Source of the DNA: Blastomyces gilchristii SLH14081
Lineage: Eukaryota > Ascomycota > Eurotiomycetes > Onygenales > Ajellomycetaceae
DNA: 64,000 bases
Reading direction: 5' to 3'
NCBI RefSeq assembly: GCF_000003855.2
Contig: NW_003101681.1
Coordinates: forward strand, 2,859,893 to 2,923,892
The notes beneath the pieces were generated by a model. That model had not been told where the DNA came from. It worked only from the letters and a program-made list of their open reading frames with translations, and did no database searches. Positions 21,352 through 33,504 of this stretch are shown one piece after another; position 1 is the first letter of the stretch; the number at the start of each line of letters is the position of its first letter. A program made the position numbers and the translations under genes.

Positions 21352-24300
21352 CTACACATGAACCAAGTCAGTTATTGCCACGAAAAAAAGCCACAAGATA
21401 TGACTATAGAATTCTGAGGTGCAAAATCGCATATGCTTACTGGATGCATAACCGGTAAAACTCGACCAATCCTCCGAAAGGTAATATGGAATACCGTTCC
21501 TCTTGATCTTCTTCAACACACCCATTCCACCCAAAGCTGGACGGATGTTCTTGAGCGCAGTCACGCGCTTTAAGACCCCGACCAGGAATGCCAGGGCCAA
21601 TTCACGACCAAAACATTGGTGCGGACCATCGCCGAATGCGATATACTTTTCGAGTGGGCGGTCAAGTTTGATTTTCTCTGGCTCTGGATATGCCTCTGGA
21701 TCCCGACATGCGGCGGCCTGTTTTAACGTAATTAGTTCTTATCTCTCTTGAGAGCAGTAGGATCCTCTGGGTGGATGAACTAACGAAATACGCGATAATT
21801 TGCTCGCCTGGCTGGAAGCTTTGAGCGCCAAACCCTCCGGGCTGGGTAGCAACCCGTATGGTTACATGACCTGCGGTCAGACGCTGCATTTCAAGAACAT
21901 ATCGTCGAAGGTCATTGTCTGCCCTTTCTGAGTTTTCTAGGGTAAGTTGTTGGAATGCCTCGAGGTGTTCCACGTTTTCGGGGACTGCAATCATGAACTC
22001 CAAAACTTCCGCAAGCTGGATAGATCACGAATCATCTACTGTCAGTCATGTCCGCTCACCGCACACTAGAGATCTTCCTAACAACGTACCGTGCTAATAG
22101 CGGCACCGATGCCGCCAAGTGCTGTGAATACCATAATGTCGGCTATTTCCTGCACCGATTTTCCATTGGAGAGAAGCTCCATGATGCAATCACGTCCAAA
22201 GGAGCGTAGCGAAGTGCTGTTGCCATTGGATGCAAGCCCATTGGTTACGGCTCCGACAATATTACGGATTCTTGTTGAGCTCGTGACCCTTTTGATATAC
22301 GCTTCTGTGGAAGCGAGTAGCCTCCTAGCTGACGCTTGGGCATCACGACGGCGGTTCCACGAAAGAGCAGGATCATCATTGCCGAATCCCCATATTCGGA
22401 TATTAAGGAGATCATTGTATAGGCCGTCGATGTCGTATGTTCCCGAACTGTTCTCCTCTGTTTTCAAGTCGAACTGGAAGAGGTCGCCCATAAATCTTGT
22501 CATGACGGGAATTGCCACGCTTTATTTTTTTAAAAGAAAAATGGATTAGCTGGCTTTGAAAGATGGATGTGGAGGGAGGTGCGTTTGACTGTAGGGTCTT
22601 GCAGGGGATGGTGTTGAAAGATACTTACTCCTTCAAGATGTCGACGTGATACGTGCCCCTTCCAATCTGGAACATACTACCAGTTAAAAATTTGTCGGTT
22701 TGGTCCACGATGAACGTCGAGAGCAGCTCCTTCAGTTCGCCGCTCCCGTAGAGCGCGCTGCCGTACAAGTTTCGCTGCTCCTTATTCCGTGGCATATCCC
22801 CAGCAAGCATGAAATGGCCAAAATCACGGCCCTCGATGAAATTTTCATAGGGCTTTCCGAAAGGAACAGGGAACTGCTTGGGATCACTAAGCATTTGGCT
22901 GATTTCCGAGTGTTTCATTAATACGAGTCGACGGGGAGGTGGCTTTGGGTCAGCCTCAGTATATTGAGATATGGTCCCGAGCTCCGTTGCGATTTCCCGG
23001 TTCATTGCTGGCGTGTACATTGGTTGCATTACTGAGAGTGAGTTAAATGGGAACCACCCTGGCAGACCACGTTGGATTAGTTTGTAAAACATGGATCCTC
23101 CAAGACTGTTGGTTTCTGTCAGCGCCACACATATACCGGATTACCGAGCTGCAAGGGTCTATCTTACGTATCATAATCCTGCTGGGCTTCCGCCATACCC
23201 CAGTTTGTCAGTGTGGCAACATTATACTCCTATGGGGTGTGTTAGCAGCGGATGAGCATATGAGTAGAAGGGCTAATTCTCACTGTGGTGTTGAACCTGT
23301 CTGAACGAACAAGGGTTATGGCGTCGGAAAGAACGGCTCTACCGACTGTGTACGGCGTGCAAACGCCTGAACCTGGGTCCATTCTTGGTTTGGCGTCCTC
23401 AACATATAAGCCGGGGTACGCTTCGACCATGTCAGGATGCCCATAGAGATTTCGGAGATGGTCAGCTATTTCTGGGTCAGGGTTGATATCTTCGAAAGTC
23501 TCGTGGGGTTTAAGCTTGAAGAATTTGCGGAACTCATTAAGCGATGCCGTTCTCCTATAGTATACCGAGCATTAGAAATCACCGTCCGAGAATGGAACAG
23601 GACAATGCCTCCTTACCATTGACGAGCTTGGTGGATACCTAGGATCTCTACAACCCGCATAGCCTTTGGCGTGTTTTTGGGACCAAAGGCACCTAAACAT
23701 AGCCCGTTAGTAGCCGCACTGTGCGCGAGATTACTGTGAGGTTTTACGTACCGGCCGGGTCATCAATGCTCGCTTTCAATAGTCTTACCAGATCTTCATC
23801 GCGGAATCTCCCATCCTCGCCTCTTTCGATGCCGCCAAAGTTACGTTGGCTAGGGTCCATGGGAATTAGGGATTCGAACTGTGCAATAGCCCGCATACCG
23901 TCTTTTAGAGTTAATTCCTCCAAAGGCTTTCCGGTGCTTTTGAATATTTCTCCAAAGAATTCATCTAACCATTTTTCATCCCCTAAGGAGATACAGGAAT
24001 GGAAACGGTACAAGAGGTTGAATTCGGTCGTGACTTGGTTGCCAATGCCTCTTTCGGGGCCGGATTTTACCAGCGAAGCTGGGATATCCACACGTGGGTC
24101 CAAGGTCCATGAGCTGTCAGAATGATGTGTATTGGTAATTGCACGAAGATAGTCATGAAGACTTATGTTAATATACAATCCGCCAACAATCCTGCAACCT
24201 CATTAGCATATATTGTGGATTTCACATGATCTGATAAACGTACAATCTGGCAGTCTGGAATAAGTCCTCGTCCAACTGGGCAAGCGAAGCTTCATCGTCT

Positions 24301-25466
24301 CCCTTAGGGGTGAAACGTCCGCCTTCGTTGATTAGAAGCAGGGTCTCCGCCACATAATTATGAAACCGGCTGTAAAGGACTAGGAGGACGTTGGCACCAG
24401 GAGACTGCGCAATTAATCTCTCATCGTGGAAGGTGTCGGGTTTAAGGAATCCATTTTTCATGGTCCTGACCTTCAGTTGGTCCTTCAGGCTAGATCCATA
24501 CAGCGGCGAAAGGTCGAGGTAGGAAGAATTGTTGTTGATATTCATGTCACGTCGATCGGTTCGAAATATATCTAAACGCAGTGAGCAGCTATCCATGGCC
24601 ATGATAACATCTTTGCCTGCCATTGTCGGTCTTTTGCCTTACCATGGATAATAAGGGCAGCATGATGGAACAGTAGAGATGAGATGCCTCCCTCGTTCTG
24701 TTTAAATTTACCATCCTCCCGTTTCATGAGAACTGTTTCTCAAATGTCAGACTCCGCTTTCTAAGTGGATACTATCTCTCAACCTACGGTCAAAGAGTAA
24801 TCCCGGGTCTGGTCGAACACCAGGTAGCTTGGTGTCACTTCGGATTGACCTTGCGTATGGCATACCCGCCTTTCCTAGGTTTGGGAAGTGTACATTCTGG
24901 CGACGATGTTAGTTACCGTTAACACATGCTGTGCGTGCTTTGCCACCATCTGGACTCACGTTATAGCTCCCGTCTGGAGTACGGTAGTAGAATTTTGGTC
25001 CCTGGAAGTTGATTGGAGGGTGTTCAAGACTGTCCCACAGCCTCGTGATCAGGATATTTGTCAATTTAATACGATGTTTGGAGTTTGGCGGCAATGCTCC
25101 AACTATTGCAATGATGTTTTCCATCTAGTTATCATAAGATTAGTCAACGAACATGAAAAACTCTGCTGGAATATTACCTACTGCAAGCAATCTGTCATTC
25201 ATCGGTTTCCCTTTGACGGTATCCTTGACGAACTTCACCACATCACCGACTCGCTTCAGATCCATATTCTTCGGGGGGTGTTTCATGATTGTTAGGATGA
25301 GGGAGCTACTGTCAATTCCTGTTCCATCATCATCCTTCTTCTTTACAATACCATCAGCACCTATAGTTTTCGGAGCGACGATCTCCCGGATATCGTGGCC
25401 ATATCGATATACGGCAAAGCCCACTGCTGCTACCACGGCAGTGACTGTCCAATAGTACTCTGCCAT
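21352..25466 (-). CDS. Fatty-acid dioxygenase-P450 fusion (Ppo / linoleate diol synthase family)
   Basis: Thirteen exons: 25466-25182, 25124-24960, 24896-24788, 24732-24643, 24571-24244, 24191-23752, 23692-23617, 23554-23284, 23229-23168, 23105-22629, 22519-22090, 22015-21785, 21717-21352. Together they read 1109 residues in frame. The N-terminal heme dioxygenase domain has the distal His (IIHDIFRTDRRD, His216), YLDLSPLYGS, and the catalytic Tyr plus proximal His in LLYRFHSC (Tyr387, His390). The C-terminal P450-like domain keeps the heme cysteine in FGDGPHQCFG (Cys1023). The I-helix reads TALGGIGAAIST and lacks the Asn-x-x-Gln motif of diol-synthase isomerases, so the P450 product may differ (possibly allene-oxide or epoxy-alcohol type; inference). 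A hydrophobic segment at residues 4-20 may anchor it. Family members make oxylipins that steer sporulation. The exact C-terminus after EDWSSFTGYAS is uncertain. Confidence 0.9.
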
Positions 25467-26607
25467 TCTTCTTCTCTTTGAGATCAGAAAGAATAGAAAG
25501 AGTAATGAATGGTTCACTTGAAGCTTTGAAACCAGGACCAGTGGGGGATACACTCAGATAAATATATTAGGAGGGGATCATACCTGTGCCAAGACCTTAC
25601 AGCCCCTCAAATCATGAGTTTTTCACTCCATCAGAGAGAGAGCGGGTGTGTTGTCTTGGAAAACTCAATATTGACAATAAATTGATCCACATTATATGGA
25701 AATTTAGTAAAGGTACTACATACAGCGCATGCAGTCGCAGACCTCGAGCACAGGAAATCCTTTCAGCTAGCCACGAGAAAAGCAATTGTGGCAGCTTTTC
25801 GTGGTCTAGCTCTCGCATTTTGGGTTGATCTAGAAGTTTAGTCTGCATACGCGGGACGTCTCTGCGCCAATCATGGACCCAGCAGGGGAAATCCCGCAGG
25901 CGATTTCGGGATTGTCTACGGAGTACGGAGTACGTACTGCGTAGTTATCGGTTTCCAATTCAGAGCCGAGCGTCCGGTGCAATTGATGTATATCATCTAT
26001 TGGCGTCAGACTCGGGCGTGTTGATTTCTGCACTTGACGTCGCATACACTTACACACACAAAATACCTTATTTTTCGTCACCACGCACTCATTATTGGGA
26101 CTTTACTTCTCGTCGGGAGACGATGTCAGCTGCCCACCAGTGTACATTACAGTGTATCCATACCAAAGGGCCTGCAATGCTGATCGAAGCTTAAGCCATC
26201 CCAGCGCAATCACCGTGGTGTCCGATTGCTATTGGGGCAATCGATTGACCGAAATTTGGATAGGGGTATATTGTTGCCCGATGGTGTATTTAGGATTCTT
26301 TTGTGTGCGAAATGTTGGAGTTGAATATGTCGTTAGTATCCCTGTTCGGGGCTATTGTTCTCTGCAGCCTGTTTTAGTGGATATGCAAGAGCATGAGTTG
26401 GGATATTTTATTGCCGCCATCACAAAATTGTCAGCTCCTGCATTTAGTATAAACATTCCGCTTGCTGATCGAAAGGCTAGTGATATTTGCCACTCGACTT
26501 TGAAAAATATCTCCCACTCCGCCTACTCAACTTTGCAAACACTATTGCCCTTCTCTTGACAGTTATTCGACTTTACTTCTCGTTCCCTTGGGTTAACCCT
26601 TTCAATC
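25467..26607. promoter_or_regulatory. Bidirectional upstream region of the oxygenase and DUF2235 genes
   Basis: 1.14 kb separates divergent start codons. A TACGGAG tandem with a GTACGTAC palindrome lies at 25917-25940. CTTTACTTCTCGT occurs twice, near 26101 and 26570. A 154-codon frame (26095-26559, +) shows no family resemblance and spans the core promoter of the DUF2235 gene, so I leave it out. Co-regulation of the two genes is possible but not demonstrated. Confidence 0.5.
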
Positions 26608-28346
26608 ATGGGCCCGTTCAACACAAATCGTGAGAATCGAAGTGATGCACCGCGTCGGCTTGTCCTTTGCTTTGACGGCACTGGGAACAGCTTTCAGGCG
26701 AACGAGTCAGATACAAATGTCGTTAAAATATACGATATGTTGAATCGTTTTGACAAGAACCAGTTCCATTACTATCAGCGTTAGTATATCCATACACCCC
26801 AACCTCCAATACACACATTTTGTCCTGTCGATCCTTACGAAATAAATAAGCGCTGATATTCATTCTCTTCTCCTAGCCGGAATTGGCACGTTTGATATTG
26901 GCTCAAGTCACTCGGGGACAACATTCATAGAGCGAGTAAGAACCAGTATTGGAGCGATGATGGACCAAGCTATCGGCACCACCTTCGAATACCACGTATC
27001 TGCTGGTTACAAATTCTTGATGAGATTTTACTCCCCTGGTGATGCAATATACATCTTCGGATTCTCTCGTGGGGCATATACTGCGAGGTTCCTGGCGGAG
27101 ATGATCAACGTCATAGGCCTCCTGTCCCAGGGAAATGAAGATATGATTCGCTTTGCTTTCCAATCCTTCAGCGAAGTTCAACGGAATCGGGGCAAGATTA
27201 ACAAGAGCACGAAAGAGGTTGAGCAGGAACGATACCTTGAACACTTCAAGCGAACCTTTTGTCGTCGCAATGTTAAGGTTTATTTCCTGGGTCTTTTTGA
27301 CTGTGTGAACAGTGTCGGGCAATTTGAAGTTCCTTTCCGGCGACAATCATACCGCTATATTGCAACGGTAAAAATAACCGCTTCCCTCAACCGTGTGATT
27401 TCTTTACTGTCCTTGCATTTTTAACATGAAATCAAGCCCCCTGCAGTTCACATCCGTCATGCAGTTTCCATTCACGAACGCCGGCTCAAGTTCAAACCAG
27501 CACTTTTCCTATTCGAGAAGGAACATCAAGATTCTGACATCCAGGAAGTATGGTTTGCAGGAAATCACTGCGATGTTGGCGGAGGGTTTCACTACGAAGG
27601 CCCTGGGAAGCATCTTCTGTCCGATATCCCGTTGGCATGGATGGTCGACCAAGTCAACTCCCTCGATGATCAACCTGCCGGCAAACTAGCATTTGACCAG
27701 GAGACCATTATTAGAAGAGGCCACATGAAGGCAGGCCGTACACCTATGCTACTACCAACCCACGGCCTATCTTCCCATACTCCACGGGAATCTATTCTAA
27801 GAGAACGGAGACCGCACGACTTCCTAACCTTCGACCGTGGCGTAACACGCTTCGCAACGTTAATGTGGTGGATTCTAGGTACGTTCAAACCCTGATCGAT
27901 TTAAATGCTACATTATTCCCGATATCCTATCATATCGGGTCGCTAACCGTACTCCCCTACTACATACAGAAATCCTCCCTCTTTTCACCCGCCTGGAACT
28001 CGAACACGGAGAATGGATCCCACGCTACTGGCCTCCGAATCTCGGGGCCACCCGTGACATACCCCGGGATGCCAAAATTCATGCTTCCGTAGCACAGATG
28101 TATAAGGCCGGTGTACTTACCGAAATGCCTCGGCTTGGTGGTGACCTACCTCCCTTTCTAGAGGATCCAATAATGCTTATACAGTCATTACCTTTTTTAC
28201 TCTTTCACCTGCTGAAGCCGTGGAACTGGACCTACCGCTGGAGGAAACACAAACCAATTGCTCCAAAGACGCAAGAGGCCATCAAAAAGAAAGTAACAAG
28301 GGTGGTAGAATCGCATGGAGCTCGATCATGGAGTTGGACCTATTGA
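26608..28346 (+). CDS. DUF2235 alpha/beta hydrolase (Tle1-like lipase fold)
   Basis: Four exons, 26608-26779, 26877-27367, 27437-27878 and 27970-28346, encode 493 residues. Introns are 97, 69 and 91 bp; joins read [23 protein letters not shown] and WWILEILPLF. Motifs are [10 protein letters not shown] (residues 18-27), the nucleophile elbow [13 protein letters not shown] (Ser121), DERR-like HERRLKFKP, and [12 protein letters not shown] carrying the Asp of the triad. These match DUF2235, the domain of bacterial type VI phospholipase effectors of the Tle1 group, common and mostly uncharacterised in fungi. No signal peptide is seen; a hydrophobic patch ([14 protein letters not shown]) near residue 440 may contact membrane. 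Adjacent to and divergent from the fatty-acid oxygenase, so a role in releasing lipid substrate is conceivable but unproven. Confidence 0.9.
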
Positions 28347-30086
28347 GGCTGGGTTTGCCCCTAGTGCGCATGCACTGAGAAGACGTAAAGCCCTTACCAT
28401 CTAATCGAGCTAGTTTCTTTCTATCTATTCCTCATTAACCCTGTGGTCAATATTCCAATAATGTGGATATTTTCTTTGAACAAATGTCTTTTCCTTCGTT
28501 CCTGCAAGCTACTTAGGCTCAAAAATGAGGTTGAGATTTAGGTGTTTTTGACTAAACTCTAACCGTTAGCATAGCGGGTCACTCCTTGGGTCAAGCAGTA
28601 GTTACGCAGTATATTTGTAACACCCGTTTGAGCGTGGCTGAAATATTCTGGTTGGGATTTTAATGCCGAGTAACTTTTGTGGGAATCATCCGTGTTTTCA
28701 CTTTTTCTTAGCAGCCATAGGACCTTGACGATAAGGTTCGATATACCTTTTTGTTGGTTTAGTATAAAAATGCACCCTTGAGATAGGCCCGTCACGATGG
28801 TCGAGCAATAGCGGTGTAATTCCGTGGCTTGTGGGTTTGCTGGCGACCCCGCACATCTAGAAACTTGGATGCGAGGAACCGAATGTCGTCGTTGAACAAG
28901 TAACCCAATGTGATAAAGGGATAGATTGCTGCATAATGACCAAATGCTAGCTTTCGTTGGGTGGTTTCCCAATGAAATCTCCTCCCTTCGAAATTAACTC
29001 TGCTGACAACACAACGAAACAGACACATCTGAAGTGTAAAGTTGGAGGTTTTTGATTGAATACCTGGGAGCGAATGATATTTTGAAAACTTTGGTGAGGT
29101 TAGGGTGTATAGTAGGGTTTTTAGGGTTTGTCTACGGGTTGTATGGCGACTTTAATACGATATATAGTTGTATAAATTCTTTCCCTTTCTTGTACGCTGA
29201 AATTTCGATTTCCGGTGCTTCAGGCTCTGGTTCGATCTCTGTTTCTATCGAAAGTACGCGGTACTAAGCGCCGAAGGTGGGTGATAGGATACTCGGGATT
29301 CGTGTAGTGCTTGCTCTATTTTGAAGCAATTCACCTAGCATAACCAACCAACAACTCTCTTCTTCCCCCTGTGCGTGCCATTTAAACATCTGCGGAAAAA
29401 ATGAATCAATCAATCACACCGTTGTAACTCGTCTCCGGGAGCTCCCCCCTAGTCATCCCCAATCAATGTAAGTGACGTTCAAGCCACTGAAGATCCTCTG
29501 ATCGACAGAATCACAATTAGCTCTTTTCTTGGCACTTTGCAAGGAGGGTCGGAGTTCGCGCAACCACGTAGCTGGTGAGGAATTGCCGGATTGGATGCCC
29601 ACGGACCATCCACGTCTGATAGCTATGCTATGGTACCTATCCGAGCCAAGGTGCGACCAGCGCTGGTAACGGCGTTGGGAGGCCTTTCTAATAGCCTGAG
29701 CAAAATACTCGATTGAGCTCCGCTATGGAGTACGAAAGCCTTTCCTTTGTAGATCTTGCTCAATTTCCAGATGAAGTAGATGTCTGGCCTTGGGGTGGAC
29801 AAGTACCTGAGAAGATCCTATATTGTTGTGGGGCGCCGTGCGTAGGTATCTTTAAGGCTACTTCGTTGACGGCATCGTTCTCCTTGGTGCAATGCTCCCA
29901 TCCTGCCTATATCGCTCTCTGCCCGTTAGCGTTCCTTACCAAAACGACAGCCACAATGTCCCACATATATCATGGACGGAGAGTGAAATCAACCTCTATA
30001 GCTTTTATATTTCTTCTCGTACGGCTTTGATTTGTTTTTGCGTGCGCTTTTCCTTCTAGGCTCAACCAACGACACACATACCAGAG
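28347..30086. other. Long intergenic region, possible small unrecognised frame
   Basis: 1.7 kb without a confidently supported gene. A minus-strand frame at about 28990-28795 (RFHWETTQRKLAFGHYAAIY, then PFITLGYLFNDDIRF) has a protein-like composition and might be an exon of a small mitochondrial-type protein or a relic; no matching partner exon was found. Frames at 29052-29267 and 29713-30030 (+) look spurious. The TTAGGG-like words near 29100 are not a telomere array. Confidence 0.4.
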
Positions 30087-31080
30087 ATGGGGATATCGCG
30101 AGTAATGATGGCGGCCGTGACTGTGGCATCCGTCGTGAGCTTTAGTTCGGTGTATGCAGCAGCGGATTACGCACGATGGCGTCCACCAGGGCCGGGTGAC
30201 GGTAAGATATTTTGGCCAAAGGTTTTTCTCGGACAATTTTATAATTCTGACAATATTGACAGTCCGTGGGCCATGCCCTGCACTGAACAGCCTTGCAAAC
30301 CATGGCATACTGCCTCACAATGGCAAGCGAATGACTTATCCGACCTTACTTGAAGGCATATCAGAGGGTTTAAATGTTGGATTTGACCTCACCCTTGTTG
30401 CCGGAACTGGAGGGATGATAGGGGCGAAAAACCCGCTTCAGCTTTACTTCAACTTAGACGATCTGGCGAATCACGACTTGTTTGCCGAACACGATGCAAG
30501 CTTATCACGAAGTGACATATTCTTTGGCGACAATAACAGCTTCAACGAGACAATCTGGCAGAGCGTTCTCGACTATTTCAGACACGACGAAACCGTAAGC
30601 TTTCTAGCAGCTGCTAAGGCTCGGCTAAATCGCATCAAAACAGAAAGAGTACGAAATCCCGACTTTACGTTTAATGCGAAAGATGTCGTCATTAGCTATA
30701 CTGAAACTGCGCAGTATTTAAGTGTGTTTGGGAACCCTGATACAGGACATCCCCAGGTTGATTGGATCAGGATTTTCTTCGGTGAGTACATGTACGGAGT
30801 ACTGTACATTTAGAAATCCTAGGCATATGCACCAGTACCTTGTATCAGATCTCTAATTGAAAACATAGAGCAAGAACGGTTGCCATATGATGAGGGATGG
30901 GAGCGACCATCTAAACAAACAAACGCGGTAACCCTCGCGCCTTTGGTTGCAAAGCTCATGGTAGCTGGTGGGCAAATTGTTCCAGAGGCAGTATGGATGG
31001 TAGAGAACATTTTGTTAAAAATCTTGACGGGTCAGCCCATAGAAGGCTTGATAGGAAGACTCCCATTCATAAATACATAA
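30087..31080 (+). CDS. Secreted heme-thiolate peroxidase / unspecific peroxygenase
   Basis: Three exons, 30087-30201, 30263-30781 and 30869-31080, encode 281 residues; introns are 61 and 87 bp and joins read PGDVRGPCPALNSLAN and IRIFFEQERLPYD. An N-terminal hydrophobic segment (MMAAVTVASVVSF) ending near SVYAAA is a likely signal peptide, so the protein is probably secreted. The heme-ligand motif PCP is present (Cys43 in RGPCPALNSLANHG) and the distal EHD-S-x-S-R motif at 114-121 (EHDASLSR). PCP with EHD and about 280 residues fits the short (group I) peroxygenase/chloroperoxidase class, which oxygenates or halogenates organic substrates with peroxide. It lies 1.7 kb downstream of the DUF2235 gene and in the same direction; substrates may include lipids. 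Confidence 0.92.
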
Positions 31081-31529
31081 ATAAGGCATAATGGAAAAAG
31101 TAAGGAATTTCAAAACCAGTTACGACTGTGCTGGATGGCGGCTCATACTATTGCTCCGTATACATGGCCCTGGTTTCTCGCTGTCGTTTCATGCTTCCCT
31201 CCCCTACCTCCAGGAGCGTTGTCTCTTGGGTATATATGAGCATGTATGTAGATGTACATACACCACACGATAGTCTTTAGTGTATCTATAACAAGAATAT
31301 CATAAATGTTGTGAATCCACTCCCTTGTATGTATATATAGTATGCTAAAGTGGTCGCTGAGGCTGGAGCGGACGAAAGCATGCTCTGCTTAGTCACCAAC
31401 AAAATCCCGCCTTCTCGCCGCAGGAACAGATCGCGAACGGACAGTGATAGCGACATCGACCGCGCTACAACACCCAAAGCTCCGTTTGGAAGTTTTATCA
31501 ACCTGACCAGAAATCGCCTCACATTCGCA
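31081..31529. other. Intergenic region between peroxidase and pICln genes
   Basis: It holds the peroxidase 3' UTR and pICln leader. The frame upstream of 31530 is open back to 31350 (rich in Arg/Ser/Asp), but family similarity begins only at MEVLHNPPE, so the upstream part is treated as leader. Confidence 0.55.
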
Positions 31530-32712
31530 ATGGAAGTCCTTCACAATCCCCCGGAAGCCTCCTCATTTATTCCGCTTGCCGAACACCAATCGCATACCCC
31601 AGTATCGTTCTACTCAGGCCCCCCGATCCTGCACCATTTGAGCGAACGATGTAAAATAGTGATTTTAGAAAGGGAATTAAGCAAATCCGCTGCCTTGAGC
31701 GGGTTGCGACCAAGTGTGACGGGAGCTGAAGCTGTGAATGGCACTCCAGTTGGTGAAACTTCCGTTTCCGCTACAGCTCCCGCGGCCGCGAGTTCGGATC
31801 GGGAGAAAGAGATTGTGATAGATGGGATCGATGTTTGGGTAACATCTGAGTATGGATATACATTCCCCCACGTATATGATATTTCTACGAGGATGTTCGC
31901 ACCTCTAACGTTGAAACAGGCGCCTACTCCTCTACTCCCAGCCTTCTAAAACCGGTGTCACAATCCCATACCCATCCATCTCCCTGCATGCGATTCAGCG
32001 CCTGCAAATACCTAACTCCAATCCCCTCGCGACTCCATCCACTGGAGATGAAAATACTGTGCAGGGGCTATATATACAACTTGCAACAGACAGTAATGAC
32101 AACCAGGAGGATGAGGACATGGAAGAAGGTAGCATATGTCTAACAATTGTACCTCCGCCTCCGCCTCCCCAACCACAACCACAACCTCAAGCACAAGAAC
32201 AACAGCAACAGCAACAACAGCAAGAAGACAACCTCATCACTACAGAAGAAGAGGAAAACAAACCCAGCCAAGCCCCAACACAAGACCTCTTTGCCGCCGT
32301 CTCAGCCTGCTCGAACCTGCACCCAGACCCACCCTCGCAACCTGGAAGCGACGACGAAGGTGACACGGATATGCAGGATAACCCAACCCAACAACTGGAT
32401 AGTAGTATCTTGTATCAGAACGGCGTGATCATTCCTGGCAATAACGCTGGCGGCCTACCGCCTGCGATGCCCGGGAGTGGAGGTTGGATTACGGCGGAGA
32501 ATGTGCATGAGTATTTTGATGAGGAAGGGAATTGGAAAGGGGGGGATGGTAATGAGGGTGAGCAGGGCGAAGGGTCGGGTGGAGTTTCTTTGGGCCCAGG
32601 GGCGGGGACGGTTAGGCCTCGTGAGGAAGGGGGTGAGGATAATGCGAGGGTCGGTTGCGAGGCGGATGCGGGTGAGGGTGGGGAGGAGACGAAGTGGAGG
32701 AGAACGGGTTGA
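31530..32712 (+). CDS. pICln/Lot5 (Voldacs) family protein
   Basis: Two exons, 31530-31871 and 31942-32712, separated by a 70-bp GT-AG intron, encode 370 residues. The join reads YTFPHPSKTGVTIPYPSIS, continuing into LHAIQRLQI, the diagnostic PH-like core of the family. The start MEVLHNPPEASSFIPLAEHQ, the SFYSGPPILHH strand and the VQGLYIQLATDSND strand agree. The C-terminal half is acidic and low-complexity with a Pro/Gln stretch (poly-Q encoded by CAA/CAG repeats at 32205-32225), then ITAENVHEYFDEEGNW, another conserved piece. In animals pICln is a chaperone of the methylosome for Sm-protein/snRNP assembly; fungal members are little studied. The alternative upstream ATG at 31350 would add 60 non-conserved residues. 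Confidence 0.88.
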
Positions 32713-33108
32713 GTGTTAACTATTGTTTCAAAAAGGAATAATCTGTAAATTTGGATGTTTTATGATATTTTTCTCTTTCATACCTCGAGGTGAGTTTTCT
32801 GGCTTATGTATTAGATAATTTACCTTGGTAGGGAGGAAGGTATAGCCATGAAAAGAAGATTAATTGTATTTGTTTGGTTTCAGACAGGGTGTGCTCATCG
32901 TGAGAGGCCTACAACGGGTGCAATTAAACATTAAGACAACGATCAACGGCTTCGAGAAATAGACGGGTGAAACAAACAACAATTGCACAGTCCACGCAAA
33001 TCGAATACAACGGCAAGCAGAAGCGGCACCGTTACCTACAGGAGGAGGAAACGGAAATGATCAAGATCGTATGCACTTACATCTTCCAGCTTCTCCCAGG
33101 ATCGAAAT

Positions 33109-33140
<32 letters not shown>

Positions 33141-33504
33141 CATACGAGCAAGCTAACACGACATCAAATAGACATCCAGGACAAATTATTGAAGTCAGCG
33201 AAATACTACCCCCATTCCCATTAGTAAACATGCCAAACAAGGGACCAACTCACAAAAGGCTAAGCGCGAGAAAAGAAAGCCAACAGGATCAGAACGGAGA
33301 AGAGCAACGTATGACAGAGGACCCTAAATGGATATGCACCAAGTAGTAGTTCAAACAATTCCAAATAGAAGACATAACTACCTAGAACCAATAGCAATTA
33401 AAATTCAAGAGCGACAACAATAATAACTCATCTTTGCCGTGCACCATATTCCATACCTACCTTACTCTCGCCCATATTTCATCAAGCAGGGCTGTCCATC
33501 ACCT
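32713..33504. other. Convergent intergenic region with a 30-nt poly(A) run
   Basis: It lies between the 3' ends of the pICln gene (+) and the membrane-protein gene (-). It carries an uninterrupted A run at 33110-33139. Frames across that run (Lys-rich) are artefacts of the homopolymer. Confidence 0.6.

Noticed and set aside
25910..25945. TACGGAG/GTACGTAC cluster as a specific operator
   Set aside because: Similar words recur elsewhere (for example 30789-30811 in an intron of the peroxidase), so it is more likely a common short genomic repeat.
26095..26559. 154-codon plus-strand frame between the oxygenase and DUF2235 genes
   Set aside because: Unusual composition, no recognisable motif, and it covers the proximal promoter of the DUF2235 gene.
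29090..29130. TTAGGG-like words suggesting an internal telomere repeat
   Set aside because: Only a few imperfect, irregularly spaced occurrences; no array.
29713..30030. 105-codon plus-strand ORF upstream of the peroxidase
   Set aside because: No domain, no splice partner, and the peroxidase start with its signal peptide lies just downstream.
33071..33346. Lys-rich ORF across the poly(A) run
   Set aside because: The lysine stretch is the 30-nt A homopolymer; flanking sequence has no coding signs.
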